Assembly (NCBI GenBank): GCA_037176845.1
Contig: JAYKXP010000047.1
Coordinates: 186,001-250,000, forward strand
Reading direction: 5' to 3'
Length of the DNA: 64,000 nucleotides
Origin: Paramarasmius palmivorus
Lineage: Eukaryota > Basidiomycota > Agaricomycetes > Agaricales > Marasmiaceae
Part shown: positions 11,952-24,646 of the stretch, one piece after another
Numbering within the stretch: position 1 is the first letter of the stretch
How the letters are laid out: each line of letters opens with the position of its first letter
Program-made: the position numbers and the translations under genes
Notes under the pieces: model-generated
Databases searched by the model: none
What the model was told of the DNA's origin: nothing
What the model saw: only the letters and a program-made list of their open reading frames with translations

Positions 11952-14900
11952 CCTTTTGGTTCAGAGTCGGGATAGGAGCGAATAATAGGATTTCTTGTAT
12001 ACAGGCTACACGCCAATGTTATCATTAATGGGCCTGGTATGTACTCTAAATGTCCAATATGATATTGGAGATTGTTGATAACTTTGGCCCTCTGATAATT
12101 CACGATGTTGTTTATCATGTGGTCGGAGACGTATAACATTGCTGAGTTACAGTAAACATCTACGACACTTCATGCATCATGTTTTGAGAGTCACTGAATG
12201 CAGTAGAGAAGATACAGCATTATGGACCTTGCTCAGGCTGATTCTCCAACAAGGACCGATTCCGGATAAATCCGAACTCGTAATGGTTGGTCTTCGTACA
12301 ACACCGGGTCCTGCAGCCTTCTTTCCCGATCCTTGTTCGCCAATTCGCGGACTACGCTGTGCCTAGGGGACACAATGATGAAAAGTGTACGAAGCACCAT
12401 CCAGGTGTGTACGGTTCCCTTCTCCTATGATGTACCTCATCCGTCCGCCCTAAGCCTCGTGCATACTAATTCCCGACTTTGCAGCAATGCACTATCCTGG
12501 AGGAAGGAAGGAAGGAAGAGCTGATAACCATACCGTGACTTGTGGGTTGAAGCGCGCTAATTGCTAGGGCATGCGTCGGACCTTGTCGGACTTGTTCGGA
12601 GCTGCAAACTCTGGCTTCAAACCGCCCATCTGCCGCCCGTAATCCTGCCATGATCACTCTCGCAATTATCGTCTCTCGAGGTCTGGAGCTGGGACAGCCT
12701 GGATGAAAGGAGCGAGAGGTGGCAATGCTGAGGTGTGTACCGTCGACCGAGGTTCTGATTGGTGGATGGGCGAAGTCTTGTATCGGTGATGATAACCTTT
12801 CTCCTCCCAACACCATGTGTCCGTCGAGTCGATTTGGGTTTTTAGCGGAAGCAGGCGGACGAAGATGAACATCTCCTTCATACCAACCGAATTTCAATCC
12901 CGATGTCATCCTTCTTCCAACGAAACTCTGACATCTTTTCCTCGTTCCTTAGCATGGTTATCAGACCAATTCACCTCTGGAATTCTCCGAGTACACACGC
13001 TGGTCGACAAAGACAACAAAGAATGTACATGGGGTTTAGGGGGAAGGGGAGATGAGCATAAACGCTTGGGTGACTTTTCGGGTGCCCTCGCACGAGGATA
13101 CGGGGATACAGGACGCAATGGGCGTGGATGCAAGTTTCGGTTCAGGGATTGGAGAGCAAGAAGGCTACACGAGAACGTCGCTGGGAAGAACAGGGGAAAC
13201 GAATTCGAACGACCACCACTGGGTCGTATCGATCTTCACACCTATCCTTACACTTTACATTCAACGTCGTCTGACACCACTTTTCTCCGGCATTATGCGT
13301 CCCACTTCTATACTGCGCCCTTGCACACAAAACCACTGCCAGTGCCCGGCATCCTGCACTCGCGTTTACGCCTCGCGCGGAATTCGGCTCCCGGATCTTG
13401 AAGTCTCGTTGTATTCATTGGCAAAAGGCTGTAGGACACCCAGCTGGATTCCTCATTCCATCCACATCCCATGATTACCCATCGTCCTTCACGACGCATT
13501 ACCCAAACACCCCTTCGTCCTGTGCATTATGCATATGGCAGACTTGTGCGCGTACACAAGGTACCGGAGAATGAGGTGTGGTGCACCCCGTCGTTGTCGG
13601 CGTAGTCTTTGGGCTTAACCTTATCCTTTCATCGTCGCCCGCGCACACCGCTATCCCCAAGGTTGGCATGGTTATAGACCTTGATAGGGAGTTATGGTCG
13701 TGAAGCAGGTTGACAACATTACCCCACCGTACGTGGACTGGGTGTTCTTCTTCGCAACCCTCGAACTAGGTTGTTTTCGTCTTTCATAGCATCGACCTCG
13801 CGCTACTCGTACTGTGTCTGTTCTTGTCACGGACACATAGGTGATACATGGACACTCCTTAGCCGAACACCTCTTGTGGTTCGAATATCTCAGATGCGAG
13901 TCTCGGATGCGGTGTGTTGGAACCAGAAGCGTTGGACGTTGAGCCTTCACGACAGAGCTCAGTGTCATCTGACAGAAGTGCCCTACGTCCAACTGCTCCT
14001 TCACACTCTACATTCTCCATATAAAATTCGAACACCAATAGTTCAAACGTTCACCGGCCGAGTAGAAGAATCGTGACGTCATCGATTTCCTTTTTCCTCG
14101 ACCGATCTATCCCTGTTTTCACTGCGTACTCGTCCTGGGTTGTGTCGGCTGGCTTTCGTCCTACACAACGCACACACGTCTCGGACATCCGCCTTTCATT
14201 TTTATGTGACTCTCGAGTTTACGAACCACACCAACGTCACGGATCGCCGTCTCTACTACTCCCTTGTCCCTCGAGTCGATTTGGGTATGGGATTTGGCGG
14301 AAGCAGGTTGAAGGAAGATGAAAAAGAAGAGTAGAAAGGTCGAAGAGCATCATCCTACATCGTACACATGCCTTTCCCTTGTATCGACAATCCCGATTTC
14401 AACCCCAATGATAGCGCTCTTTCATAAAGGTCTACCATCTTCTTGGCACCCAGCTCTTCCCTCAAACAGTCTCGCCGCAAGCGTTGATTGGCATAGTCGG
14501 CGATGGGTGTACGCGAGCCCTAAGGCGAAGAAAAGAGTGGCTTTTTTTTACCAACAGGACCGTATCGCTCATCACACCCAGTTCCTCCAACTCCTTCATC
14601 GTCTATATCATTCGGGCTGTTGGACACTCCTAAGTGGCGTTCTTCCTCTGTCCCTTCGTCATCCATCACGCACGTTCTGGCTTCTACGTGGGTATGGTGT
14701 TTCATCAGGGAAGGCAAGCCGAATAAGATCAAAAAAGTAGCGTGTACGCAGTCCATTGTTCCATCTCCGAGCTCCCACAAACCGGCACCGTCGCCTTCCT
14801 GCGATTCATCTACCACGCTTCCACCGTGGCCGCTATCGTTCGTTGAGGCATTGAAGTGTACACCTGGTTGAATCGAGGAGGCGAATGGACAAGACCCGAA

Positions 14901-15943
14901 GGATAAGGAGTACACACCAATGCGCATTTATCATTGAGCATGGAAACCAGAATTGACACGACGTCTCCCTTTCCTGTCAGCCGTCACCACAACCTTACTC
15001 TATTACGTTTCCTCCCAGCATACCTATACAAGCCGGTTGGGGGTGTGTGTTTCACTGAACGCGTTGAGGAAGATCAGGAACGTTTTTCGCTCGAGGGGTC
15101 GACTATATCGATAGAGCTTCATACTGCACCAATATTCTGCTTCTGGGATGGTGCTCTCGGCCGCAATGGTGATTCGGTTTGCAAACTTTTCTTCTGACAC
15201 CACTTCTCTATCACCGATCTTTCCATCATTGATATGGAAGTCGTTTCACTCTGATACGGAATTCGTCTAATGAAATGTTTGAAGGAGAAGCTGACAAAAG
15301 AAGAACAGCAAATCCAATGTGCAGACAATAGTTTCCCTACGCCAGCGTACACCATGTGCACGCCTTGTCGGATGCTCTGCCTGAGTAATCAAGGATATAC
15401 ATCGCCATCATGATCTTTCTTATGGGCAGAGCATTCTGGCCTTGCTACAACGTTCTCGCTAAATCTACCGGGGTGATACTGAATCGGCGCAGATCTTTCT
15501 CCCGGTCTCAAAGCATGTTACTTCTTGTATGTGGTATAATTGAATGTTATCTAGTTTCAGGCTCATAAAGTATCTATGTTCGTGCTTCAAAGGAATTCTT
15601 TACTGCTCTTTGCTTATCAGCCGAAAAGCTCGCGTTCTTGGCGTTAGCTTGGAAGGCACGTAAGATCTTGCGGTTTCAAAATCATTCATCATTTTCATGC
15701 CCGAACTTTTCTGATTTAGTCTTCATATTCTAGATTGATTGGCCTGCGTCAGACATCTAAAATTACTGCAACATCCCCTGCCGGAGAGTCTCTGATCCAG
15801 CTCTACGAACTGGCATTTCATATTGTCGTCAGGTTTGCCGCAGACTTTGACGGTAATTATGCCTTTTTCGTGATCACTTGATTGGTATTTATACCATGGT
15901 CGTGTATTGTGATACCTGTCGTTTTTCATCAGCTCTCTGAAAA
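11952..15943. repeat. Second gene-poor region sharing decayed repeats with 1.2-3.6 kb
   Basis: No convincing gene is seen. The stretch 12820-14370 carries relatives of the repeats at 1.7-3.3 kb. Examples are 'atgggcgtggatgcaagttt' near 13115 (compare 2436, 3049 and 3266), 'gtcgatttgggt' followed by 'gcggaagcagg' near 12828, and 'gtcgatttgggtatggg' with 'ggaagcaggttgaag' near 14276 (compare 1851). 'ctacacaacgcacac' near 14160 matches 'ctacacaacacatacc' near 1778. The copies share the same orientation. From 15.4 to 15.94 kb the sequence is AT-richer and lacks both repeat and gene. Confidence 0.55.
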
Positions 15944-18900
15944 ATGATAAGCAAGGTATTTACATTATTTGATAGGAACACGATCTCGAATGCTGACAGG
16001 AGTGCTGACCTCTCTTGGCAGGCTGTGGTCACGAGGCCCCAAGCGTACTTTGCCACAAGCAACTCCGGGAGTGACAGTGCAACATACAATGGCACCACTG
16101 TCTATAATAATTATCATTGTGAGGATGACAATGATCCTGCTCACGATGGAGCCAAGGTCAAAAACGTTCACATTGAGACATATAATCATTATCAGTCGGA
16201 CAGCCTCATAAGTGAGTCACTCGCTTTCTTGTACAATCCTGATATTAATACTATATATTGATCAGCTGTTCTGATTAAATGGATATCTCGTCTCTCAACG
16301 AGCGGCAAATCAGTTAGCGATACACCAGCAGAAACGGCCGTGACGCTTGCTGTGCCTTCCCTTGGGCCCTCTGTCGATGATCCGTTACTGCCCAGCAGCG
16401 TTCGTTATTCGCGGCTACTTTATCAAGCACGTTTAGGAACTCCACTCTATCATCCTGGGCCTCCATCTAGACTTTCAAGAGAGTACACTAAAACAGGTGT
16501 CCAAATTGGCGATGTAGGCATCATTCGTGCCGACATGTCATTCGATTTCCTGTTCAATATCACCTACCCGGAAGACCACCCCGCTCATCAACGGTTTGGA
16601 GTTCCTACGGGATTTGTGCCAATTTCAGAAGAGAGCTTAGAGATTTCCGAAAAAGTGGGGCAGGGGAAATATAGCCATGTAGATGGCCCAAGATATACTG
16701 TTCACGCGAGGCGGGTTCCAGAGAACGAGTTGGATTGTACGAGGTAAGAATTTGCGTCGCATTGCATTTGCCTAATTTTCTTACCTTGAAATAAGTCACG
16801 AAAGGACATATGAGTTTCTCTCTAGCGAGAATGGTGGTGGTGCCATACTCACGTTACCAGAAGGTTCCTCTCGCACTACCCTCGAGAATCGGGCAGTATT
16901 CCGTCACCATGCCTGTACACACGCACAAAGTTGGTTTGAATATGCGGAAGGACGCCGTGGTCGAGAATTCCCCTCTGGAACTCATCCGTCGCTCATTTTG
17001 GTGACCGATTGCGAAACTTGTACAGCTTGGGGTATAACGTCATTCTTCAACCCAGAATCTTCAAGAAGGATAATCAGTCTTCCGTTTAACACTCACAAGC
17101 ACGGACGTGGATACAGCTGGGGATATGATGGCCTATGCGAGACAAAGTGTTATCCGGATGCAAATTCAGATTCAACGTATCCAGAATCACGGTCGGACTC
17201 CTCACGCAATCAATGTGTGTTTTTAAGGGGCTTTACGTTGTCGAAGAAGAGTAAAACTGTGGTCGAGATTGATCGCGTATCCGAGGATGGATCAGAGCTT
17301 TATAGCACGGCCTCGCGGTCTACGTCTGGGGGTATTCTCACTCCGAGGTTGAGGTTGGGCGATCATAGGATTCCCGGGCCGTCTACCAGCTCACCAACAA
17401 GTCGACGTACTGACAGTCATATTGACGCGCTGTGTCATGACATGGAACAACTGGTCATACGCGATAGCTCAGCCTGGGAAAGACCTCCAGTATGTACACA
17501 ATCTTTTACTAGTATTACTTCTACTAAATCTATGACAGCTACTCCACCCTTGCGATATAATCAATAATTTTATGTTTGACGTCGGCGCTGCATGTCTTCG
17601 AAGTTCGGGATCTGTGGGGATTGCAATATCTCATGATGACGACTGGCTCTTTGCACTGCCGACCATATCATCGACAGCAGAGTTCCCTGAAAGCAAGACC
17701 CTTATTCAGAGGCTACTAACTCGGTGTAAGATCGTATTGGAGAAAGGTATGTATGCAATTCTGGCTCGGTGACGTAGGCTTGATTCAGCTATCATAGGTG
17801 TTGTGTATAGCGATATTATTGTAGACTCTGAGTGTCCAGCTAAGCGGCACAGCGAGGGCGACCGTATCGGTACAGAGGTGTTCCTAGAAATAATTGGAGA
17901 CGGGGCACGAGCGGACCCTTCATTCTCATTGTTCCCAAACTTCGCGTATCAAATCGAATCCCAGAGAAACCTGATGCAAGACACCTATCATCTCTCGGCA
18001 CCAAAGGACGCTTCAGGCCATAGCTATTCTAGCGTGGAGGATGAACAACGGCACCCTGAAAGCTTTTGGTTGCCTACAACAACAGCAACAACACCAGAAT
18101 ATCGTGCTCCAATGGACAACCAGTCGTCTCACGACTACTATGATGACCAAAATCCTACCTATTCACATGGCACCATATCACTGCAATCAGGATACTCGTA
18201 TGGGGGAACATCTGGTCGTGGCTCTACTTCTCCTGTACCTGGTGTGTTCCATGTCATTTTGAACCTATGAGATCAACAACTCAGGACATAATAGATCCTC
18301 ATCATCATTGTTCTACACTGATGGCCCCTCATACCCATCACCACCCTTGCATTGAAGGCGGGAACAGGTACCCTCAAAGCTCAGGGTTCCCTGCAGCAAC
18401 AGCATTGGGATATTCTGCTGCTCAGCAGTATTCTCAGGCAAACCAGTCAGGTGCTACATCTTTGAATACGGTGGCGCACTCTGCCTATTCCGGTCAGCAA
18501 GACCCGTTGTCAGGGGTTTATACGACGCTAGACCGTAAGGGAACGTCACCTCGGCATGCCCCCAGACATCTGGCTTCGACTAATAGCTATAAACAGTCGG
18601 TAGAAGGTGATGAGGCATTTGCCAGACAACTTGCTGCTGAGCAAGCTGAATTTCAAGACAAGTATGAACAGTTAATAGAAGATGACGAGGCCTTTGCCAG
18701 ACAGCTTATCGCTGAGGAAGCGAAAGCGTTAATTAAACAGCGTAGAGCTATGGGTGCTCGAAAGTGCTCAAATCTTCCTCCTGCTTACGACCAAGCACCA
18801 TCAGCAAAGCCATCTCTTTCTGTGGAGCCAATTGTGCCTGGGAATGACCGAACTGGTTCTGTCAGCACAACTAGTGTTCCTACCGACTCGCCATATTTAA

Positions 18901-19989
18901 CGCCTCTCACACCTGTGCGCCCACAGCCACTGAAGCATGCGAACCCAGATTTTTTGGGGCTTCCAGTACGTTCACAAAGTTCCAGAAAGAGCCTATTGGG
19001 GAAGAGTCGTTGGACATCTTTGTCGTCGAGCTCATCAAAATTGGGTCTATCCAAATCAAAATCAGAACCGTCAAAAGCAAGTCCAACAGAACCGGATATG
19101 CGAGACCCATTGGTAGTGGACTCACCACCTATCCGAATAAATGCCACCCAGATCGTGGATATCAGTTTACTACGAGGTGTCTGTGAGTTTACAACCTTTT
19201 TTTTTTTGTTTGCGGTACGACTTGGCACTTACTTATGCCAAATATCCTATTTTAGCGATGTCCTTTTCGCCAACTGCCATATTTCCGATTGACGAGCCGA
19301 TGAATAGTCCGCCCCAGCTTATAACTCTGGGGTATGGCGCAAGTCCACCATTGCATATTCAGGGCCCCAATTGGCGGCAGCTTCTGCAGCTTATGGCCGG
19401 GCTATCTGCAACGCGTATCGAGCCAACAACCCAGTCGTTCGAACAGGCCAACGCCGAAATGCAGCTGCGCACTGTGGTCCAATTCTTCCGACCAGATTTA
19501 TCCAGTCCCGAGTGGCGGACAATACTCTGGTTCACCCTAGACTATCCAGTCCCTGATCAGTATCAATTTCATCGTTATGACGTTGAAGTGCTCCCCTTTT
19601 CTTATTCGCTGACTGCGTGTCCAGCACTACTGCGTAACAAATCTGACACGCCACACTCCAAGCGATATACGATTCCCTCGACCGAGTCGCTTCCATATCC
19701 AACTCTCCCCATCACGTTCCCTAACCTTGCCCTCTATCTTCAAGCCGCTCTTGATGAGTCACGGCGATATATGAACGATGATTCAAGTGAACTTCGGAAG
19801 CTGGCTAGGATGATCGACACATGTTATCCGAGCTTATCTGACCACGACGAAAAGGCCGGAACCAAAGGTAGTCGTAGCATTGGAAAGATGTTCAATAAAT
19901 TCATCGGACGTGGTAACAGGGCCAATAAAAAAGGAGGAAACGACGACACGTATAGATTTGTGACGCCATTCGTACCTGAAGAGGACTAG
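15944..19989 (+). CDS. 1237-residue agaricomycete protein of unknown function, long C-terminal tail form
   Basis: Seven exons join in phase: 15944-16211, 16266-16743, 16796-17489, 17539-17746, 17798-18241, 18295-19182, 19256-19989. Residues ~100-600 are a module shared with the minus-strand gene at 24.6-27 kb. It includes [20 protein letters not shown], a segment EYAEGRRGREF, a Trp/Cys stretch (CETCTAWGITSF), NQCVFLRGF and [10 protein letters not shown], with the same introns. Beyond it the two genes differ. This copy has low-complexity Gln/Ser/Tyr sequence, then two near-identical elements (DEAFARQLAAE at ~800 and DEAFARQLIAE at ~827, reminiscent of ubiquitin-binding helices but not assignable). 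A basic Ser/Lys linker follows, and finally a globular domain (FRPDLSSPEWRTILWFTLDY) from about residue 994. I do not recognise a biochemical function. The start Met is plausible but not certain. Confidence 0.75.
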
Positions 19990-22324
19990 AGTCATCTACT
20001 GTCAGCTGTGCTACGTATCTTTTTAGTTGTTACTCACGCCAGCAACCAATGTTCATCCGGCCCACAACTGAGCGTTGCGTATCCACAGAACGAAATAACC
20101 ACTGTAGTCTTAGGTTTGAAGATGTGCATGAGCAAAGAGAATAGAGCAGAATACAAGCTTTGAAACTCGCCATGCCACCCTGGTGATCTGCGTAGCTGTA
20201 TGCCGAAGATGTTTGCTCTAACGAGACTATCCTGCTGCACCTCTCTACACCATCGAAACCGCCCAACAGCAAACATTCCTTCTCTGTTCTCTCCAAAAGG
20301 CGGCGCGCTGGCGTATGAAAAAGAACCAGGTCGTCCGCGTCATCACTGAAGTACTGACCCTGCGCCTCGGTTCTAGAATTTTGGCCTGGAATGCTTCAGA
20401 TGGTTTCAGTGCGTTACGATCAGAGGCTCAACCACCTCCTGAAAGCCTGACTCCTCGACACGACACACGGGACCCAGCATCACGCATCCCCTTCGGAAAA
20501 ATCTATGGAAGAACAAAAATTACCATGCATCCCGCATGCGTAGAGTAGAATTATACGTACTATCACTGAGACCGTGCTCTCAGTTCCTTCGAGTAAGTCG
20601 TGGTTGATGAATCTTCGTATATCTTCACAGATTCAATGGCTTGTTGAGCGTTGGTAAAGATGTGTACAGAAAGTCAAGTCTCTACCTTTTGTTGACCTAG
20701 GCATCTCTGAATTCCCAGAATAAGAGATCGAAACGCACAGTTTGATGAATATCATTGTCAATATGCGACACCAAGTCCGAGCCTCTTTCACAGCAAGGTA
20801 GCCAGAAGATGCAGTTTTGCGTGAGTTGACATCCGGGATGGACCCAATATTCGAACGTGTTGCGGTAATGCGCAAAGAAGTGCTAACGGAAAAAATCCCG
20901 CGTGCAGGTTGTCGTCGGAGTGTCGTCGGACTTGTCGGACTTGTTTGGCGGATAGGATTCCACTTCAGGCTCTTACCTAGTCTCCTGTAAGCAAACACCC
21001 CGGGCCTTTTTTGAGAGAGTGAGGGCGGTCGGAGACCATCTGCCAGCAAACGCGGGGTTGAACAGGGTTGAACGTTGAACGTTGCAATTGAACGGGGACC
21101 AGCTTAGCCGAATCATGCTTACATTCTCACGCACCAAGACACGCCCCTAATTAGATTGTTTGGATTTCTACTGTATGCATTTCTCAACGATATTCGTCTC
21201 CCTCGCCTACCATACACCTCTTCTCGCGCTTAAGTTCAATTTGCAGGAGGTATAACGATGTTAATGATCCCTGGGACTCTGAGGATCCCAATACCCGTGT
21301 ACCTGATACATCTGAAGTGTAGAAATTAGCTGGAGGTGGTTTGAGATGTCTTTGATAATAGACGCATGTGGTTTTCTACCCCTGCAGACTGGTTTGGTGT
21401 AAGCTGCATGCATGAAACGTTCCGGACTCAGGCTGTCACCACTGCTCTGCTGGGTTGGTTTGTTTGGAACCAATTGTGTGAAATTCGATGGGGTCTCAGT
21501 GATAAAAGACGGATGAGTAATTGTTTTTAGTAGGACTATTGAAGTTTCTACAGTTCTCAAATGCCTACTTGGTGCACGAGCGGCGTATGCTGGATGGAGT
21601 AGTTGGGAATGCTGATTCTGGCGGGGTGGTGACATGAAGAGTTAAGATCAAATGAGTGATATCACATCTGCAATGCGTATGAAGAGGGCGAAAAGATGAT
21701 ATCGTGGATAAATCAGCTAGAATGTCGCGTTGATATCGTGGATGGAGCCTGAGCTGAAGCGCGCTGAAAAGGCCTGATTCCATTTTCGGAATAGCCACCG
21801 TGGGAGTATTTTAGTTTCCTCAGCCTCACGTTTGATTTCAGACTAGCTCTTACCTCTACATGATCATCTTGGTACGCTATGGAATCGACAAGGCTACAAG
21901 CTCGTCGAATGCACCCGGTCTCTGCCGCGCAACTCGTCGTTTGTCTAATTGTCGCTGAGGGGTTCGAAGTTCCAAAATAAACATCCTGTGCGTGTCATTC
22001 TTTTTTGACAACTAGTTCATCAAAAACTCAGTGCTCAATATATACTAGTCACTGCCTGCACCACAAAGAACGATAAACTCACGCTGTCCGAACTCCCGGA
22101 ACTACACAAGCTTTTTGGCGTGTCGCTCAGCCTTGGGATGCATATGCTCGATATATGAACATTTTGGCGGGCATCTGGCTTCCATATCCAAAGCGCCTGT
22201 TCAACGGAATATAAGGTTCGTGTAAAAGAGACACCTTCACAGCCATTCTAACCCCCCTTACGCACAGTACCCATCAGCTATCGGCACCAAGTCGGCACAG
22301 GTTTCTCTACACTTCCTTCTTACC
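19990..22324. other. Intergenic stretch without recognisable genes
   Basis: Short open frames on both strands lack protein-like composition or splice partners. A pyrimidine-rich leader and an AT-rich block (21.9-22.3 kb) precede the kinase at 22325 and probably hold its promoter. No RNA gene or repeat was recognised. Confidence 0.5.
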
Positions 22325-24381
22325 ATGGACTACCAAGAAGAGCTCGAAGACCTTCAGCGAGTACTCCGCAACGAAGATGCTTACAGAACGCTATTGGCAC
22401 AGGAGGGGTCCATAGCTCAATCGTTGTTGGACTGGTTACAACAGGTGCGTCATCTTTTTCATCTTCTCCGTTCAACGCAGCTCATGGGCTCTTGGCCAGC
22501 TCATAGATGCCCCAGGCGTCTCGAGAAACTTACGTGCTTCAATATGTCAAACCATGGTTCGACTCTCCAAGAGGTCCAGCCTTTGCCCAAGCTGCTTGAC
22601 GATTCGAGGTGTGACCAAGCTCGGAGAACATCCCGTTGCCGGCGGCGGGTTCGGCGATATCTGGAAAGGGCATCTTGGGAGTCGTCAACTTGTGTGCTTG
22701 AAGGTGGTCAAGGTGTACCTCATGTCAGACATGAAGCGCTCAATGAAGGTGTGCATTCGTTCGGATCCTAGTAAAACACTGATATTGACTTCGCTGATGG
22801 CAGGAGTACCTCCGCGAAGCAATCATCTGGCGACAACTCAGGCATCCTAATGTTCTTCCTTGTCTCGGCTTATACTATCTCGATGACACACAACAACGCG
22901 TCTGTTTAGTTTCCCCCTGGATGGATAACGGTAACCTCGTCGAGTATATCCGAGCTCATCCACGGGAGTCTGTTAATCACGTCCAGCTGATGCACGATAT
23001 CACAAGTGGGCTACCTCATCTACATGCACTGAAGATTGTTCACGGAGACCTCAAAGGTGTGCGTGGATGGGTGCACTCTACAGCTGGTCTAGTTGCTGAC
23101 ACCGTTGTTCTAGTTTAACGTCCTGATTACGCGATCCCATAGGGCATGTCTTGCCGACTTCGGTTTGTCCCATATCGCAGACTCCCAGGTCTTCAAGGTT
23201 ACATCTACGGTCACTCATTCAGCCGGAACTGCTAGATGGTCTGCCCCCGAGATACATACTGGAGCTTCTTCTTCGACACAGAGTGATATTTATTCAGTCG
23301 GATGCCTTTTTTACGAGGTAAGTCGTCCAATATCCTATTGTTCTCCTGTTCTGATTGGTTTATGAATTGTACTAGATCGTTACGGGGCTTCTTCCATTTC
23401 ACAACCTACCGAACGAAGCTGCAGTATTACTAGCCGTCTTACGAGGGTTACGCCCCGAAAAACCCGAGAACATCTCCATACGAGACTGGATGTGGTCATT
23501 GATGAACGATTGTTGGACGACCGAGCCCGCGTCGCGGCCTACGGCAGAGAATTTACTTCAGCGATTCCCTGCAGACCGAAGTGCATCTCCTGCGGAGGAC
23601 TGGGACAGCTTTTTGTTCAACGAGCTACAGCGAAATGTCGCTGATAGCCATAAGACACTCTCTCCTCTACCTGCTATCTTTCAGCAAGACAAGAAACGTC
23701 GTTTGCCGCCAGCTCAAAGAGGCGACACGGTTGTTCCGGAAACTAGAAAGAAGCAGAAGTATGATCAGGGCCCGACTCTCCCTCGGATCGTTACACTGGG
23801 AACGGTCGGGATCAAGTGGGACGAACTAAAACCGATCACACGTTCAGCGTTTGTTTCTCGATATTAATCAGCTATTATGTCAATGCTAATTAGCCACACA
23901 GATCATGTCAACCTTGTGAAATGCTCGGAAAAGTCTGTTCTCGTGAATGGCTTTGTCGTCTCTGTCGGGAAGAAGATCGTTTTTGTTGGTATGCTGGAGA
24001 GTCTGACATAGACGAGTAATTACCGCGCATTTTCTTTTACTGTCGGACCCTGAACATCAGCACCACAGGCATCTTGAGTTCCTCTCGGGCAAATTTTTCC
24101 CACAGATTGACAAGATCATCTCCACCAAACACGGGGATCCTCAAGCTACGCCAGGTACGTGCTCATGTTCGCCTTATGCTAGAGGCTCTACTGATAATAC
24201 TATAGATGACTTGGTAAGTCGTTGGCTCCGTCGCTCGGGAGCCACTCCTCCTCCTCCTCTAAGAGAGAACATTCCAACGCCATGTCAGTTCTCTCGGAAC
24301 CCCACGCCTACTTCCAAGATGATACCTAGCGATCCAAAAATCAGGCTACGCATGATTCTAGAAAAAGCTTTCGATGTTTGA
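22325..24381 (+). CDS. TKL-type kinase with C-terminal Zn2Cys6-like cluster
   Basis: Eight exons (22325-22444, 22500-22748, 22804-23058, 23114-23317, 23376-23848, 23902-23988, 24069-24154, 24206-24381) give 549 residues, all in phase. The N-terminal helix (AYRTLLAQEGSIAQSLLDWL) matches both halves of the tandem kinase. The kinase domain is complete: AGGGFGDIWKG, K108 (VCLK), HGDLKG (D205), ADFG (D223), and a C-lobe with DCWTTEPASRPTAENLL. After a basic linker (PETRKKQKY) the chain has cysteines 436, 439, 446, 452, 455 and 462. This gives C-x2-C-x6-C-x5-C-x2-C-x6-C, the exact spacing of a fungal Zn(II)2Cys6 cluster, followed by ~85 residues ending LRMILEKAFDV. The last three introns are inferred from splice sites and phase. 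If the intron at 23849 is not removed, the protein stops 26 bp later, just before the cluster. Confidence 0.78.
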
Positions 24382-24646
24382 TTTGCTGTTTGGTGTCATT
24401 TTTTTTACATTCGTTCCAAACTGCTTTCATTGATAGCCACATACTCATTAGTGATATTGTCAATTACTACATAGCCTCCGCAATTCCGGCAGATAATACA
24501 TTAGCTGATCCTGACTAGCATTAACTGCGCGATCGACAGGGAGAGACAATTATGGTAAATATGTATTGAAAGTAGATACCGCAAAGGCAATTCACAATTT
24601 CCCTCACCAAAAACATAACGTACATCCGAATTGAAAAACTTGAATA

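Noticed and set aside
12817..13401. 194-residue plus-strand frame as a gene
   Set aside because: It lies in the repeat region related to 1.7-3.3 kb. No splice partner or conserved motif is seen.
20315..22000. Short frames between 20.3 and 21.8 kb
   Set aside because: No splice continuity, no motif, overlapping frames on both strands.
23902..23988. Alternative reading of the exon before the kinase tail (a frame reading NLVKCSEKSVLVNGF)
   Set aside because: Its phases do not fit the flanking exons. The frame with the six cysteines joins in phase on both sides.
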